From NCBI RefSeq assembly GCF_005144585.1, contig NZ_SSMQ01000002.1, positions 62,001 through 126,000 on the forward strand: a stretch of 64,000 nt of DNA, in the 5' to 3' direction. The notes below the pieces were generated by a model, which searched no databases, was not told the origin of the DNA, and worked only from the letters and a program-made list of their open reading frames with translations. Below are positions 9,101 through 17,752 of this stretch, in pieces. Origin of the DNA: Polyangium fumosum. GTDB lineage: Bacteria > Myxococcota_A > Polyangia > Polyangiales > Polyangiaceae. How positions within the stretch are numbered: the stretch's first letter is position 1; each line of letters starts with the position of its first letter. A program made the translations under genes and the position numbers.

Positions 9101-9464
9101 GCGCCGCGCGCGCGAGCGCCTCCGCCAAGGGCCTCGGCGCCGCCGCGCCGCCGAGCTTCGCCACGAGCGCGGCGATGCCGAGCGAAAAGCCATACCGAAC
9201 GATGCCGATCCCGAGCTCGAAGAGGCGCTTGCGCACGCCGGTCGCGTCCCCCTCGGCCCGCGCGATCTCCACGCCGACGGCGAGCGTGGCGACGGGCTCG
9301 GGCATCGTCGCGAGGCGCGCCCCGAGCTCGTCGAGCAGGTCCTCGTCGAGCGGCTTCGGCGGCCGGATGCTGCGGAAGGTACGTGGCTCCGCGCTCTCCT
9401 CGCCTTCGGGGAGTTCGTCGCGCGCCTCTTGCGGAGCCTTGCCTTCGTCCAGAGGTTCGACCAC
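6111..9464 (-). CDS. Large STAND-like ATPase with C-terminal TPR region
   Basis: The protein has 1117 residues and a GTG start at 9464. The first ~300 residues match no family I recognise. Residues about 310-620 form an AAA_16-type NTPase: a Walker A equivalent, GSFGVGRT, near residue 345, and a Walker B, TVLDMDDAQWAD, near 440. The Walker A lysine is replaced by arginine. From about residue 680 to the end the sequence is helical with tetratricopeptide-like repeats. This order is typical of STAND signal-transduction ATPases, in which repeats sense a ligand and the NTPase acts as a switch. No kinase, cyclase or HTH output domain is visible. It is the last gene of a minus-strand run, 52 bases after murB, and converges on the DUF4384 gene. 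The role is likely regulatory. Confidence 0.7.
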   Translation of the reverse strand: MVEPLDEGKAPQEARDELPEGEESAEPRTFRSIRPPKPLDEDLLDELGARLATMPEPVATLAVGVEIARAEGDATGVRKRLFELGIGIVRYGFSLGIAALVAKLGGAAAPRPLAEALARAARISDGMWCELTRTVGNALKPYDPALAQMLAFTSQRPLTELISARNDFIHRGGSGDNALEKLMALLENTEGLLSLSLRCVVSLEPPTYEARMGTPLRGGVWRKTKGALPAGVEAGVAYVVREDGTWMPVSPYLPLVDKRLLFADGPHAPGKPWRCTDPEIGEHREHPPVDRAIRKLVGEDKNAPQELTDRPRLVGRDAAVKSLERAAEEAASGSVRMALVTGSFGVGRTRVADEIVEAAAAYGFGRVIDARCSVERRTPLRALRTAIEGVKGLGRMRDAIERALSVEAAMTRAALEASIEAIEEALVEASLEEPTVLDMDDAQWADEHTQGLLRMLTDRAIRKGRGRLFVIVTVRDEPNPSVALRRFVGRVEQGIGAGATRVMLDALSAKDASALVQNVAPIAKDIERAVVEGAGGVPFFLVQPLLVWNETGALVWRDAAWRPRDESILRASVPGVRDLLRARLDSFFDPGSDGERAAQHVLACVALYGSGLPVEQLVAAVEAAGTSARSVEQALELLVESGLLIVRGERQEYGFAQEIVRQAALEDVRQKPWFRRIHRSLLEAVGRSEVAEENAAFLAAGRESLGDREEAARWYGRAVAKALAGGEFERAMELAEKLAQVTKGAERARAELRVVDALFRAGRAAEARERLEKIHLDGAADMGVRLEARVLTLAIAATLRHLPSDHDPAIVTDADAHGDLSLRIETRLAAARLVRGRRGLVLAEEAITLAAGSPLELRYRALAMRHELLAEVDPSDVARLQRATELVRAAARELGSPWAELDADNSFACARSNAGDFATALPLFESISARAKQFKFGTLEREVLVNTATTYLRSGDPVRAAAAAALAADAARAAGNADLLMGAQSVRADALTQIGDLAAAKAAADEAIEVAMSGGQDYYATVTLLRRAEIRSRLGDPRAEEDAAHARKRAESVADVDLVTRAEVWSALHHARNGVEGASVTLAEIVRTVDARQAPLRAPTKRILDDARRLVGSSSTR

Positions 9465-9516
9465 GGCGAGAGCGTAGCGCGTAGCCGCCTTCGCGGCGGC
9501 ACAACAAGCCGCAAAA

Positions 9517-10662
9517 TCAGGTCGTTGGATGCCCCACGAGGTCCTCGACCTCTTCCGGCCGGAAGCCGAGCATCACGGGCTCGGGCACGAGCCGCACGCC
9601 GAAGCGCGCGAGCACCCCGTCGCGGATGCGACGCGCGAAGCGGAGGATGTCCTCGGCCGTCGCGCCGCCGCGGTTGACGATCGCGAGCGCGTGGCGCGTG
9701 GACAGACCCACCGGACCATCGCCCGCTCCCTTCTTGAACCCCGCGCGCTCGATGAGCCACGCGGCCGGAAGCTTCACGCGACCCGGGCCCGCCACGAACT
9801 GCGGGAGGTTCTCGCCGGGTTCGAGCACGTTCGCGGCCTCGATGCGCGCGCGGGCCTCGGCGAAGGCGGCCTCGTCGAGCGTCGGGTTCACGAAAAACGA
9901 GCCTGCGCTGCGCGCGTTCTCGTCCCCCGCCTCGACGAGCATCGACTTGCGGCGCCGCAGCTCCAGCACGGCCTTGCGCACCTCGGCGAGCGAAGGCGAA
10001 GGCGGAGCGCCCGTGTCGCGCAGGTGCCGATCGAGCTCCGCGTACCGCACGGCCGCCGAGCCGCCGCGCTGAAGGGAGAACGTCACGCCGACGATCACGA
10101 ACCTGCCGCTCGCCCGGCGCTTGAAGACGCTGTCGCGGTAGCCGAAACGGCAGCCGAGCCGATCGATGCCCACGGTCGCGCCGCTGCGCCGATCGATCCC
10201 GTAGACGAACGTGATCACGTCGCCCGCCTCTTGCCCGTACGCGCCGATGTTCTGGATCGGCGCTGCGCCCACGTCGCCCGGGATGCCCGAGAGGCACTCG
10301 AGCCCGGCCCAGCCTTGCTCCACGGTCATCGCCACGAGCGCATCCCACGACTCGCCCGCGCCCGCGGTCAGCGTGACCCGATCGCCCTCCATCGCGTGGT
10401 TCACGCCGGAGACTGCGACCCGGAGCACGAGGCCGTCGACGCCGCGATCCGCGACGAGCACGTTCGAGCCGCCGCCGAGCACGGTGACATCGAGGCGCTG
10501 GCTACGCGCCCACGCGAGCGTCTCGTGCACGGCCTCCTCGGTGCGCGCCTCGATGTACCGCGCAGCCGGTCCGCCGACGCCGAGCGTGGTCCGCGGCGCG
10601 AGCGGCACATCCAAGAGCATGCCCTCCGGCGCGCGCGGAGGCTCGGGCGGCTGGGGACGCAT
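9517..10662 (-). CDS. murB: UDP-N-acetylenolpyruvoylglucosamine reductase
   Basis: The protein has 381 residues. MurB reduces UDP-GlcNAc-enolpyruvate to UDP-MurNAc with NADPH and FAD, a cytosolic step of peptidoglycan synthesis. The FAD-binding motif GGGSNVLVADRG lies at 63-74 and the SGIPGDVGAAPIQNIGAYG block at 125-143. Tyr175 is in the GYRDSVFK motif of type I (E. coli-like) enzymes, the proton-donating serine is in SAGSFFVNP (Ser255), and the conserved glutamate is in EPVML (Glu361). A longer upstream reading in the same frame is a shadow of the neighbouring gene. I chose ATG 10662 because it lies just after the upstream stop. It sits 11 bases downstream of the giant lipoprotein gene and outside any visible division or cell-wall cluster, so it is probably co-transcribed with unrelated genes. 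Confidence 0.96.
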   Translation of the reverse strand: MRPQPPEPPRAPEGMLLDVPLAPRTTLGVGGPAARYIEARTEEAVHETLAWARSQRLDVTVLGGGSNVLVADRGVDGLVLRVAVSGVNHAMEGDRVTLTAGAGESWDALVAMTVEQGWAGLECLSGIPGDVGAAPIQNIGAYGQEAGDVITFVYGIDRRSGATVGIDRLGCRFGYRDSVFKRRASGRFVIVGVTFSLQRGGSAAVRYAELDRHLRDTGAPPSPSLAEVRKAVLELRRRKSMLVEAGDENARSAGSFFVNPTLDEAAFAEARARIEAANVLEPGENLPQFVAGPGRVKLPAAWLIERAGFKKGAGDGPVGLSTRHALAIVNRGGATAEDILRFARRIRDGVLARFGVRLVPEPVMLGFRPEEVEDLVGHPTT

Positions 10663-10673
10663 GGTACGCAGGC

Positions 10674-13600
10674 TCAGGGCGACACCCTCACGCGCGTGCC
10701 GGCCATGAAGCCGTCGTCCACGGCGCGCACGCGGTCGACGAAGCTGTCGTACTCGCCCGCCGACACCGTGCCCGTCGGCAGATCGAGCACGAACGCCTCC
10801 TCGATCACGCCCTCCTTGTACGAGCCTTCGCGGGACGCCGAGAACCCCTCGTGCGCGACCTTCACCGACGACGGCGCGCGCGCGACCGTCGCGCCCTTGG
10901 GCAGCTCGATGCGACGGCGGACGCGGTACTGGAGCGGCCTGTCGATGGTCAGCGCGCTCTCGCGGCCCGCGCGCGACGCGTAGAACGAGGCGAGCGTGCT
11001 GGAGAAGCCACGCGCGAGGTGCATCGGTTCGAGGCCCGGCAAGAGCCACGTCTTGCCGTCGCGGGTCTCGGGCTGCGAGTAGCCGAAGATCGCGATCTTC
11101 GCGCGCACCGAGACCTCCCACGAGCCCTCGCTCGATCCGAGCTCCACGTCTTCGACGTCGGCCCAGGGCACCCACGTGAGCACCACGTTGCGCAGCATCT
11201 CGCGCCGATCCGTGCCGACGACCATGTCGAGCGAGTCCGCGAGCGACTGCGCCTCGCGCCCGCGCAGCGCGATCGAGAACGTGCCACGCGCGACGCCCGA
11301 CGCGTCGAGCGCGAGCCGGATCTCCACCTCGTCGCCCTTCTCGCTCGCGTCGCCCTGCACCGTCACGAGGCTGCCGTCGGGCAGGATCGCGTTCCTCCCC
11401 CGCAGCTCCGGGCTCACGCGGCCCGGAGGCAAGGGCGGACCGTCCACGTCCGCGTCGATCCACAACTCGCCCTCGGGCAAACGCGCGACGACGAGCGGAT
11501 ACCGGAAGCGGCCCACGTGCGGCGGGAAATCGGCCGCGCCGCTGAACGGCTCGGTCTCGGCAATCGCGAGGCGCGCGTCCACGCCGAGCTCGCGCAGCGC
11601 GCGCCACACGACGAGCGCGCGGCTGCCCTGGCCGAGCTCCAGCACCGTACGTGCCGTCGTCTGCTGCGGCCCCGTGCCGTACATCGCCGACACGTCCGAC
11701 AGCTCGCCGCCGCCGGGCACCTTCACGCGCTTGCCCACGGCCGTGACCACACGCTCGACGAGCGCGCGCGAGGGCGCCGTGACGCTGCCCGCGGCCTCGC
11801 GCGCGAACCGCGCGACGTACGGATCTTTGTCTTCGAGCGCGCGGACGTGATCGTCGAGCAAACGCCCGAGGTTCGCCCACGTCTGCGTGCCGAAGCTGAT
11901 CGTCACGGCCTGTTCGAGCCGCGGCACGCCGTCCTCGATGCGGCGCGGCTCCTTGTTCTCGATGCGCCAGACCCGGACCTCGTCGCCCTTGTCGGTGCGA
12001 ACCTGCGGCTTGCCGAGCAGCGGGTGCGACCAGAGGCCGAGCGCGAGCGAGGCGGGGCGGCGCAGCTCGATCTCCGCCTCGCGCACGCCGGTGCGGGCCG
12101 GCAGGAGGTCGGGCCCGTCCACCACGATCTGCCCGCCCGCGTCCGGCACCACGAACCCTTCGAGGATCTGCTCGACGTAGTCGCCCTTCTCCAGCTCCGA
12201 GAGATCGCTGTGGCTCTGCGCGGCCATCGCGACCTGATCGGGCTCGACCACGCGGCCGTCGCGCTTGTGGATGCGGCGCCGGAGCAAGCGCTGCGCGGCG
12301 TTCGCCTCGATCGAAGGCCCGTACGAGACCGCGCCCTCCGCGACGTCCGTCGTGCCCGACACGCGCCGCAGATCGTAGACGAGGTACCGGAGCACGCCGC
12401 CCGCATCCACGGCGTACCGCTCGACGTGCCGGAGCACCGCCGTGCCCGCGCCGGGCATCACGTTCGCCGCGCGATCCGCCGACACGAGGCGCGCCCCTTC
12501 GACCTCCAGGTCGCGCGCTTGATCGGGTTCGAGCGCGAGGATCCGACGCAGGATCGGGATCGCATACGGCGCGTCGGCCGCCACGCGTTGATCCCGTTCG
12601 AGGCGCGGACGCACGAGGTCCGACCGGTTCCGGCCGGCCGCGAAACCGAGCGCGTCGAGCAAACGCCTCCGCGCCGGCGGCGTCGCGTCGTAGGCCGCGA
12701 TCGCCGCGTCGAGATCTCCTGCGAGCACATGGAGCCCGACCTCCGCATCGCGGAACGCATCCGGCGCCGAGCGCAGGCGCCGCACGCGGCCGAGCTCCTC
12801 CAGCGCCGCGCGCGTGTCTCCGCGCTGCTGATGCGCGTACATGCACGCGAGATCCGCGCGGCTCGTCCCTCCCGCGCACGCCGCCTTCACCGCGTCCGCG
12901 CCGACCCGCCCGTGCAGGTACGTGTCGACCCGCGCGAGCAGCGGCGATCCCGGCACGGCCGTCTCCAGCGCGCGGTACGCCTCCTCCGCGACGTCGAGCA
13001 TCTGCCCCCGCTTCGCCGCGGCCGCCACGTACGTGAGCGTCATCGGGTCCGTCACGGCCTTCTCCGCCGCGGGTTTGTCCGCGGCCTGCCCCGACGCCGG
13101 CGGACGCACGCCGAGCTCGCCGAGCGCGTCCGCGAGCCCCTCGACCACGCGCCTGCGCTCCGTCAGCGCCGCGCGCGTCACGAGCGCCTCCCAGGCCTTC
13201 GGCCAGGCCACGAGCGTCTTCTCCGTATATGCGCGTAACCGCTCGATCTGCTTCGAGTCCGGCAGATCGTCGGCCTTCGCCGTCGCGCGCGCGGCCAGCA
13301 AGAACACGCGCGGGCTGCTCGTCTCCGGCAACCCTCGCTCTTCCAGGAGATGCTCGGCCACGCGCGCCTCCCCGAGCCCGAGCAGCGCGGCCGTCGTGAG
13401 CGCGAGCGTCTCGTTCCCGGACCTCGACGCCGTGATCTCGATCGGCGTCGCGCCCGAGGCCTTGTTCACCGTGGCCACGTCGCCCGCCTTGGGCGCGCGC
13501 AGCGGCAAGGGCAGGCCGTCGTCGCCCCACACGTCGAGCTCGATCTGATCGCCGTCGCTCATCTGCCCGACCCGCACGACCACACGCGCGCGCCCCGCCG

Positions 13601-14468
13601 GCAGCGAGACACGCCCGAGCCGCGTCACGGCTCCATCGCCGGCCTCGAAGCCACGACGGATCACGCGCGCCCCCGCCACGTCGACGACCGCCGCCGACCT
13701 CGACGCGAGCGACACGAACACCGTCTGCTCGCGCGGGTTCTCGATGTCGACCACGACCGCGCGCACGCCGGGGAGCGAGAACGTCGCGTTCACGTCGAGC
13801 GCGCACGCGTCCGCGCGCACCACGAGCGGCGTCACCTCGGCGAAGAACGGCCGCGCGCCCGGGTACGTCGCGCCAAACGCGCCCGTCGGCACGACCTGCG
13901 AGGGCTCCGCGAGGCCTCGCAGCGCGGCGAAATCGAGCGGCGCGACGAGCGCGGCTTCCCGCGCGCATCCCCGCCGCTCGCCCCACACCATCGCCGCCTG
14001 CTCTTGCCCCACGTACATCGCGAGCTCGTGCAGCGCCGTCGCCAGCATCCCGCGCATCACCGGCAGCACGCCCGGATCGTCGCCCTGCGCGAGCCGCTCG
14101 CCCGCCGCCGTCCACGCCGCGCGCAGCCGCTCCACGACGGCGGGCATCACCTCGCGCGAGCGATACGCGACGGCCTGTTCTCCGGGCAACCCGAGCGCCT
14201 CGACCTCCCGGAACGCGAGCGCATCGAGCGACGCGACGACCGTGGCGAGCGCCTCGGGATCACGCCCGTTCGCGACGGCCCGATCGATCGCGTCGAGGTA
14301 CTTCGCCGACGCGCGTGGATCGGCCGCCTCGGCGTCGAGCGCCGCGACAAACGACTCCGCGAGCTTGGCGGACGGCGGCGGCTGCGGCGCGACGGGCGTC
14401 GGGTTGGTACAAGCGGCGACGAGGAGCGCCGCAGAAACGAGCCCGAGACGGGCAGAAAAAAGGCGCAT
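10674..14468 (-). CDS. Giant DUF3857/transglutaminase-like lipoprotein with degenerate active site
   Basis: The protein has 1264 residues. The ATG at 14468 gives a clean lipoprotein signal (MRLFSARLGLVSAALLVAAC, Cys20); an upstream in-frame start adds only nine residues. The N-terminal half is helical and TPR-like. Residues about 650-880 have the DUF3857 pattern (VLRYLVYDLRRVSG and the following beta-rich part). Residues about 930-1020 align with a transglutaminase-like core, but the catalytic cysteine position reads QGSRAL instead of the usual GDCDDKA, and the usual FDH or FNH histidine position reads FRYPL. The final aspartate block survives as WIDADVDG. The sequence thus predicts a non-catalytic transglutaminase fold, probably a binding or scaffold lipoprotein. 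The protein at 23575-27654 has the same overall plan with an intact triad. It heads into murB with an 11-base gap. Confidence 0.7.
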   Translation of the reverse strand: MRLFSARLGLVSAALLVAACTNPTPVAPQPPPSAKLAESFVAALDAEAADPRASAKYLDAIDRAVANGRDPEALATVVASLDALAFREVEALGLPGEQAVAYRSREVMPAVVERLRAAWTAAGERLAQGDDPGVLPVMRGMLATALHELAMYVGQEQAAMVWGERRGCAREAALVAPLDFAALRGLAEPSQVVPTGAFGATYPGARPFFAEVTPLVVRADACALDVNATFSLPGVRAVVVDIENPREQTVFVSLASRSAAVVDVAGARVIRRGFEAGDGAVTRLGRVSLPAGRARVVVRVGQMSDGDQIELDVWGDDGLPLPLRAPKAGDVATVNKASGATPIEITASRSGNETLALTTAALLGLGEARVAEHLLEERGLPETSSPRVFLLAARATAKADDLPDSKQIERLRAYTEKTLVAWPKAWEALVTRAALTERRRVVEGLADALGELGVRPPASGQAADKPAAEKAVTDPMTLTYVAAAAKRGQMLDVAEEAYRALETAVPGSPLLARVDTYLHGRVGADAVKAACAGGTSRADLACMYAHQQRGDTRAALEELGRVRRLRSAPDAFRDAEVGLHVLAGDLDAAIAAYDATPPARRRLLDALGFAAGRNRSDLVRPRLERDQRVAADAPYAIPILRRILALEPDQARDLEVEGARLVSADRAANVMPGAGTAVLRHVERYAVDAGGVLRYLVYDLRRVSGTTDVAEGAVSYGPSIEANAAQRLLRRRIHKRDGRVVEPDQVAMAAQSHSDLSELEKGDYVEQILEGFVVPDAGGQIVVDGPDLLPARTGVREAEIELRRPASLALGLWSHPLLGKPQVRTDKGDEVRVWRIENKEPRRIEDGVPRLEQAVTISFGTQTWANLGRLLDDHVRALEDKDPYVARFAREAAGSVTAPSRALVERVVTAVGKRVKVPGGGELSDVSAMYGTGPQQTTARTVLELGQGSRALVVWRALRELGVDARLAIAETEPFSGAADFPPHVGRFRYPLVVARLPEGELWIDADVDGPPLPPGRVSPELRGRNAILPDGSLVTVQGDASEKGDEVEIRLALDASGVARGTFSIALRGREAQSLADSLDMVVGTDRREMLRNVVLTWVPWADVEDVELGSSEGSWEVSVRAKIAIFGYSQPETRDGKTWLLPGLEPMHLARGFSSTLASFYASRAGRESALTIDRPLQYRVRRRIELPKGATVARAPSSVKVAHEGFSASREGSYKEGVIEEAFVLDLPTGTVSAGEYDSFVDRVRAVDDGFMAGTRVRVSP

Positions 14469-14522
14469 CGGCGGGCTCCATGCTGCCTCATCCACGCGCG
14501 CTTGGCACGCGCGGCGAGGTCG

Positions 14523-14837
14523 TCATGCCGCGGGCAATTCTTCGTACACGCGCACGCCGTACTTCTCCATGCACCAGAGCAGCCCGATGACCAGGCTCCG
14601 CTTGTCGTCCACGAACGAAGGTTTTTTCCCTTCGAATGCGTGCCCCACGAACTGGAAACCCCAGCCCACGGTGAACATCGCCCCCGCGAGCGGCAGGCCG
14701 ACGAGCGTCGCGCCCACGGGAAAGCTCAGCGCGATGAGGGGGATGCCCACCTTGTGGCAAGCCTGGTTGCGCGGGTCCTGGTGATCGTCCTGGTACTTGT
14801 GGAGGAGACGGGTCCACTCGGCGTTCAGGGAAAGCAT
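14523..14837 (-). CDS. DUF962 / Mpo1-like membrane protein
   Basis: The protein has 104 residues when started at ATG 14837, where the family usually begins (MLSLNAEWTRLLHKYQDDH). The 21 extra residues read from further upstream are poor and overlap the spacing to the previous gene. Family hallmarks are His13, His19 and His28 in the NQACHKVGIP segment, two hydrophobic helices at about 32-57, and HAFEGKKP with His66. Yeast Mpo1 of this family is an iron-dependent dioxygenase that alpha-oxidises 2-hydroxy fatty acids, and its histidines bind the metal. Bacterial members are largely uncharacterised. A fatty-acid oxidation role here is inferred from family membership only. It lies 16 bases after the TPR gene and 54 bases before the giant lipoprotein gene on the same strand. 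Confidence 0.85.
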   Translation of the reverse strand: MLSLNAEWTRLLHKYQDDHQDPRNQACHKVGIPLIALSFPVGATLVGLPLAGAMFTVGWGFQFVGHAFEGKKPSFVDDKRSLVIGLLWCMEKYGVRVYEELPAA

Positions 14838-14853
14838 GGTCGGGACGCGGAGA

Positions 14854-16506
14854 TTACCACGAGCGCCCCGGGCGCGGCCCCCGACGTGATGCCGGACCAA
14901 AGGTCCGCGACGGCGGCCCCGAAGGCGCCTCCGCTCCGGCGAGCAGACGCGTCGCCTCCTCGCTCATCGCCGTGCCCTCGGACGCATCGCCGCTCGACGT
15001 GAGCGCGTCCCCGAACCGCCAGAGCGAGTCGGCGAGCTGGTAACGCACCTCCGCGTTTTTCTCGCTCGCCGCGTAGAGCTTCCGATCGATCGCCACCGCC
15101 TCGCGATACGCCGCGACCGCGCCGACCACGTCACTCGCGTGCACACACGCGTCGGCCAGCCGCTTCAGCGAATACGACACCTCGCCGAGCGCCTCCGGCC
15201 CCTCCCCGAGCGCCGCGAGGACCCGGCGCCGCAAGAGCAGACACTCCGAGAACGCCACCGCCGCGTCCGCCGGCTGGTTCGCGGCGAGCCGCGCATCGCC
15301 GATCCGTTCGAGCGCGTCCGAAAGCTCGAACAAAGCGTCCGGCCCCTCGTCGCCTTGCCGCATCGCGCGGATCGCCCCGAGCGCGAGCTCCTCGAAGCGC
15401 GTCGCCGCCACGTGCTCGCGCCGCTCCCGCGCGATCCGCGCCGCCAGGCAATACCAGGCCGGCGGCACCTGCCCGGGCATCCGCGCGCCGTACATCGCGA
15501 GCGCCTTCTGCACGTGCACCGCCGCGCGTGACAGGTCCTCGTTCTCCGTCGCGATCTCCGCGAGCACCGCGAAGACCCGCGCCTCGTCGAGCGCGTCGCC
15601 TCGCACGCGCAGCAGCGTCGCCGCCTCGTCGGCCGCGTCCTTCGCGTCCTGCATCCGGCCTTGCCGCAAGAACCCTTCGGCGGCGTCGACGAGCGCGTGC
15701 GCGCGGATCACCTCGGCCCGCGGCGGAGGCGGCGGCGGCGTCGGCCGCGTGTTGAGCGTCGCGGGCGCGAACGACGCCGCGGGCATCGGCGGCGACGACG
15801 TGCGCGCCGAGTTCTCGGCTTGCCAGACCTTGAGCCGCTCCGGGTCTTGCGAGATCGCCACGAGGTCGTCCGGATCGGCGGTCGCCACGCGCATCGAGCT
15901 CGTCGAGGGCCGAGATCCGCCACGCACGGGCAGCGGCGTGCTCGGCCGCACCGCGCCCGCGTTGGGCGGCGTGATCAGGAAGGACATCGCCTTCACCTGC
16001 CAGAGATCCGGCGCGGCCTTCGACACGGGATCGACCACGCCCGGCGGCGCGGCGAGCACGATGCCTCCGAGCAGCACGCCGCGCAGCTCCTCGAAGAGCG
16101 CCTCGATCTCGATCACCGTCTGCTCCCAGGCGCGTGTCCACGGCGTCTCGGGCGCGCCGGGCGCCTCGGCGTGCAGCGCCTCGATCCAGACGAGCGAAGC
16201 ATTCGCGAAGCTACGATCTTCGAGCAGCCGCGTCGGCAGACCGAGCAGCTCCTCCGGCGTGCTCGGCACGAGCGCCACCATCACGTGATTCGCGCCGGTC
16301 ATGTGCCGCTCGACCCGCCCGCGCAAGATGCGCAGCTCGGCCGGCACCGGTGAGAACGCGAAGCCGACCCAGAACCCGATCACGTTGTCGACGCGCTCGC
16401 GTAGGTACTCCCACGCTATTTCGCCGCGGACCGCCGGTGCTTTCGGCCCCGGTGGTTCTCCCTGTCCCCAGCCTGCCATCGGTTCGTGACCGCGTAGCCG
16501 CCTCAT
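14854..16506 (-). CDS. TPR-repeat protein of unknown function
   Basis: The protein has 550 residues. The ATG at 16506 is preceded by GGGAGG eight bases upstream, which supports it over the ATG nine codons later. Residues about 20-190 form an unrecognised mixed alpha/beta domain (WEYLRERVDNVIGFWVGFAF and LVPSTPEELLGLPTRLL). A Ser/Thr/Pro-rich linker follows at about 195-265. From about 270 to 540 the protein is helical with TPR-like units such as AVAAYREAVAIDRKLY. No signal peptide or membrane helix is visible, so it is likely cytosolic. The N-terminal domain might be an interaction module. It is the first gene of a minus-strand run ending with the STAND ATPase and is divergent from the BNR-like lipoprotein gene. 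Confidence 0.7.
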   Translation of the reverse strand: MRRLRGHEPMAGWGQGEPPGPKAPAVRGEIAWEYLRERVDNVIGFWVGFAFSPVPAELRILRGRVERHMTGANHVMVALVPSTPEELLGLPTRLLEDRSFANASLVWIEALHAEAPGAPETPWTRAWEQTVIEIEALFEELRGVLLGGIVLAAPPGVVDPVSKAAPDLWQVKAMSFLITPPNAGAVRPSTPLPVRGGSRPSTSSMRVATADPDDLVAISQDPERLKVWQAENSARTSSPPMPAASFAPATLNTRPTPPPPPPRAEVIRAHALVDAAEGFLRQGRMQDAKDAADEAATLLRVRGDALDEARVFAVLAEIATENEDLSRAAVHVQKALAMYGARMPGQVPPAWYCLAARIARERREHVAATRFEELALGAIRAMRQGDEGPDALFELSDALERIGDARLAANQPADAAVAFSECLLLRRRVLAALGEGPEALGEVSYSLKRLADACVHASDVVGAVAAYREAVAIDRKLYAASEKNAEVRYQLADSLWRFGDALTSSGDASEGTAMSEEATRLLAGAEAPSGPPSRTFGPASRRGPRPGRSW

Positions 16507-16618
16507 CGAGCGGCCTCCCGGCTCCCACGAAACCTTATCACCATCGCGGCCGTGTGGGCCTCCTGCGCACGCGAACCTTTACGCCCTCGCCCACCTTGGC
16601 CTACCCTACGCGCACCTC

Positions 16619-17716
16619 ATGGCGCGCCGAGTCACTCGATTCCTTCATTCCGTCCCGTGCGCGGGGCTCGCGGTCGTCCTCCTCGCCTCTGCGTGCGGCG
16701 GTCCGCAAACGCAGACCACGACGAAACCCGTCACGAATACGAAGACCGAGGTCACCGAGCCCGAGGACGAGGGTCCCGCGCTCGGCCCCCTGACGCTCAC
16801 CCTCCCCGACGCCGCGGCCTCGGCGTGGGTGGGGCAGCGCGGCAACTACGTCGATACGCTCAGCGGCATCTGGGGCCTCGACAAGCTCGTGATCGCCGTC
16901 GGCGGCGGCGGGACGATCCTGCGCAGCGAGGACGCCGGGATCAACTGGACGCGGCAGGCCTCGCCGAAGGACGCGTGGCTGCGGTGCGTGTGGGGCAGCG
17001 GCCCGGACGACATCTACGTCGTCGGCGGCAATGCGATCATGCACTCGACGGACGGCGGCATCACGTGGACGCCGCAGAAGATCCCGATCACGGGCACCTT
17101 TTTCATGGCCGTGTGGGGCAGCGGCCGGGACGACGTGTACGTCGTGGGCGGCGACGGGAACATCCTGAACACGACGGACGGCGGCAAGACGTGGACGAAG
17201 GACACGAGCGGCGTCGTCGGCACGTTGTACGACGTGTGGGGCAGCGGCGCGGACGACATTTACGTCGTGGGACAGGCGAGCAAGGACGGCGCGCCGATCG
17301 TGCTGCAATCGAAGATCGGCGGGCATCTCTGGGCGAAGCTGCCGGTCGACACGCTCGACGCGCCGCTCCGGCAGATCGACGGCGCGAGCATCGATTACCT
17401 GTACGCCGTGAGCGCGAAGGGCACGGTGTACGAATCGAACAACCGCGCGGCGACGTGGAAATCGATCGGGAGCTTCGACGGTGACGAGCTCCTGGGCATC
17501 CGCGTGGTGGGCAAGGGCGACCTCTACGTGATCGGCCGCAACCAGCAGTTCCAGCACACGACCGACGGCGGCAAGACCTGGAAGGACGAGCTCAACTGGC
17601 CCCACGGCGCCGCGGCGCTCCAGGGCATCTGGGGCAAGGGCCCGACGGAGCTGTTCCTGGTGGGCGAAGGTACACTCGAAGCCGGGCAGAAGGGGAGCCT
17701 GGTCCGGCGGCGGTGA
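16619..17716 (+). CDS. BNR/YCF48-like beta-propeller lipoprotein
   Basis: The protein has 365 residues. The N-terminus is a lipoprotein signal with a lipobox ending at Cys26 (LASAC-GG), followed by a Thr-rich tether. The rest is made of repeats with the consensus WGSGxDDIYVVG and STDGGxTWT, the latter being Asp-box (BNR) motifs. Clear copies lie near residues 123, 167 and 208, with a weaker one near 343 (WGKGPTELFLVG). Asp-box propellers occur in sialidases and in YCF48/Hcf136-like assembly factors. No sialidase catalytic arginine triad or FRIP motif is apparent, so an enzymatic role is unlikely. It is probably an outer-membrane or periplasmic lipid-anchored binding propeller. It converges on the hybrid kinase gene across the palindromic repeat at 17753-17858. 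Confidence 0.8.
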   Translation: MARRVTRFLHSVPCAGLAVVLLASACGGPQTQTTTKPVTNTKTEVTEPEDEGPALGPLTLTLPDAAASAWVGQRGNYVDTLSGIWGLDKLVIAVGGGGTILRSEDAGINWTRQASPKDAWLRCVWGSGPDDIYVVGGNAIMHSTDGGITWTPQKIPITGTFFMAVWGSGRDDVYVVGGDGNILNTTDGGKTWTKDTSGVVGTLYDVWGSGADDIYVVGQASKDGAPIVLQSKIGGHLWAKLPVDTLDAPLRQIDGASIDYLYAVSAKGTVYESNNRAATWKSIGSFDGDELLGIRVVGKGDLYVIGRNQQFQHTTDGGKTWKDELNWPHGAAALQGIWGKGPTELFLVGEGTLEAGQKGSLVRRR

Positions 17717-17752
17717 CGACCCCGCGGCGGCGCTCGATGCGCACCGGGGGAA

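Noticed and set aside
7062-9677. A long plus-strand open frame (871 codons) opposite the STAND ATPase gene
   Set aside because: It is Arg/His/Leu-rich without any motif, and the minus-strand frame has clear Walker motifs and TPR pattern. It is a high-GC shadow.
10663-14115. Apparent 1532-residue protein ending in MurB
   Set aside because: Only the last 381 residues are MurB. The first part is an Arg/Gly/Ala-rich alternative frame of the giant lipoprotein gene.
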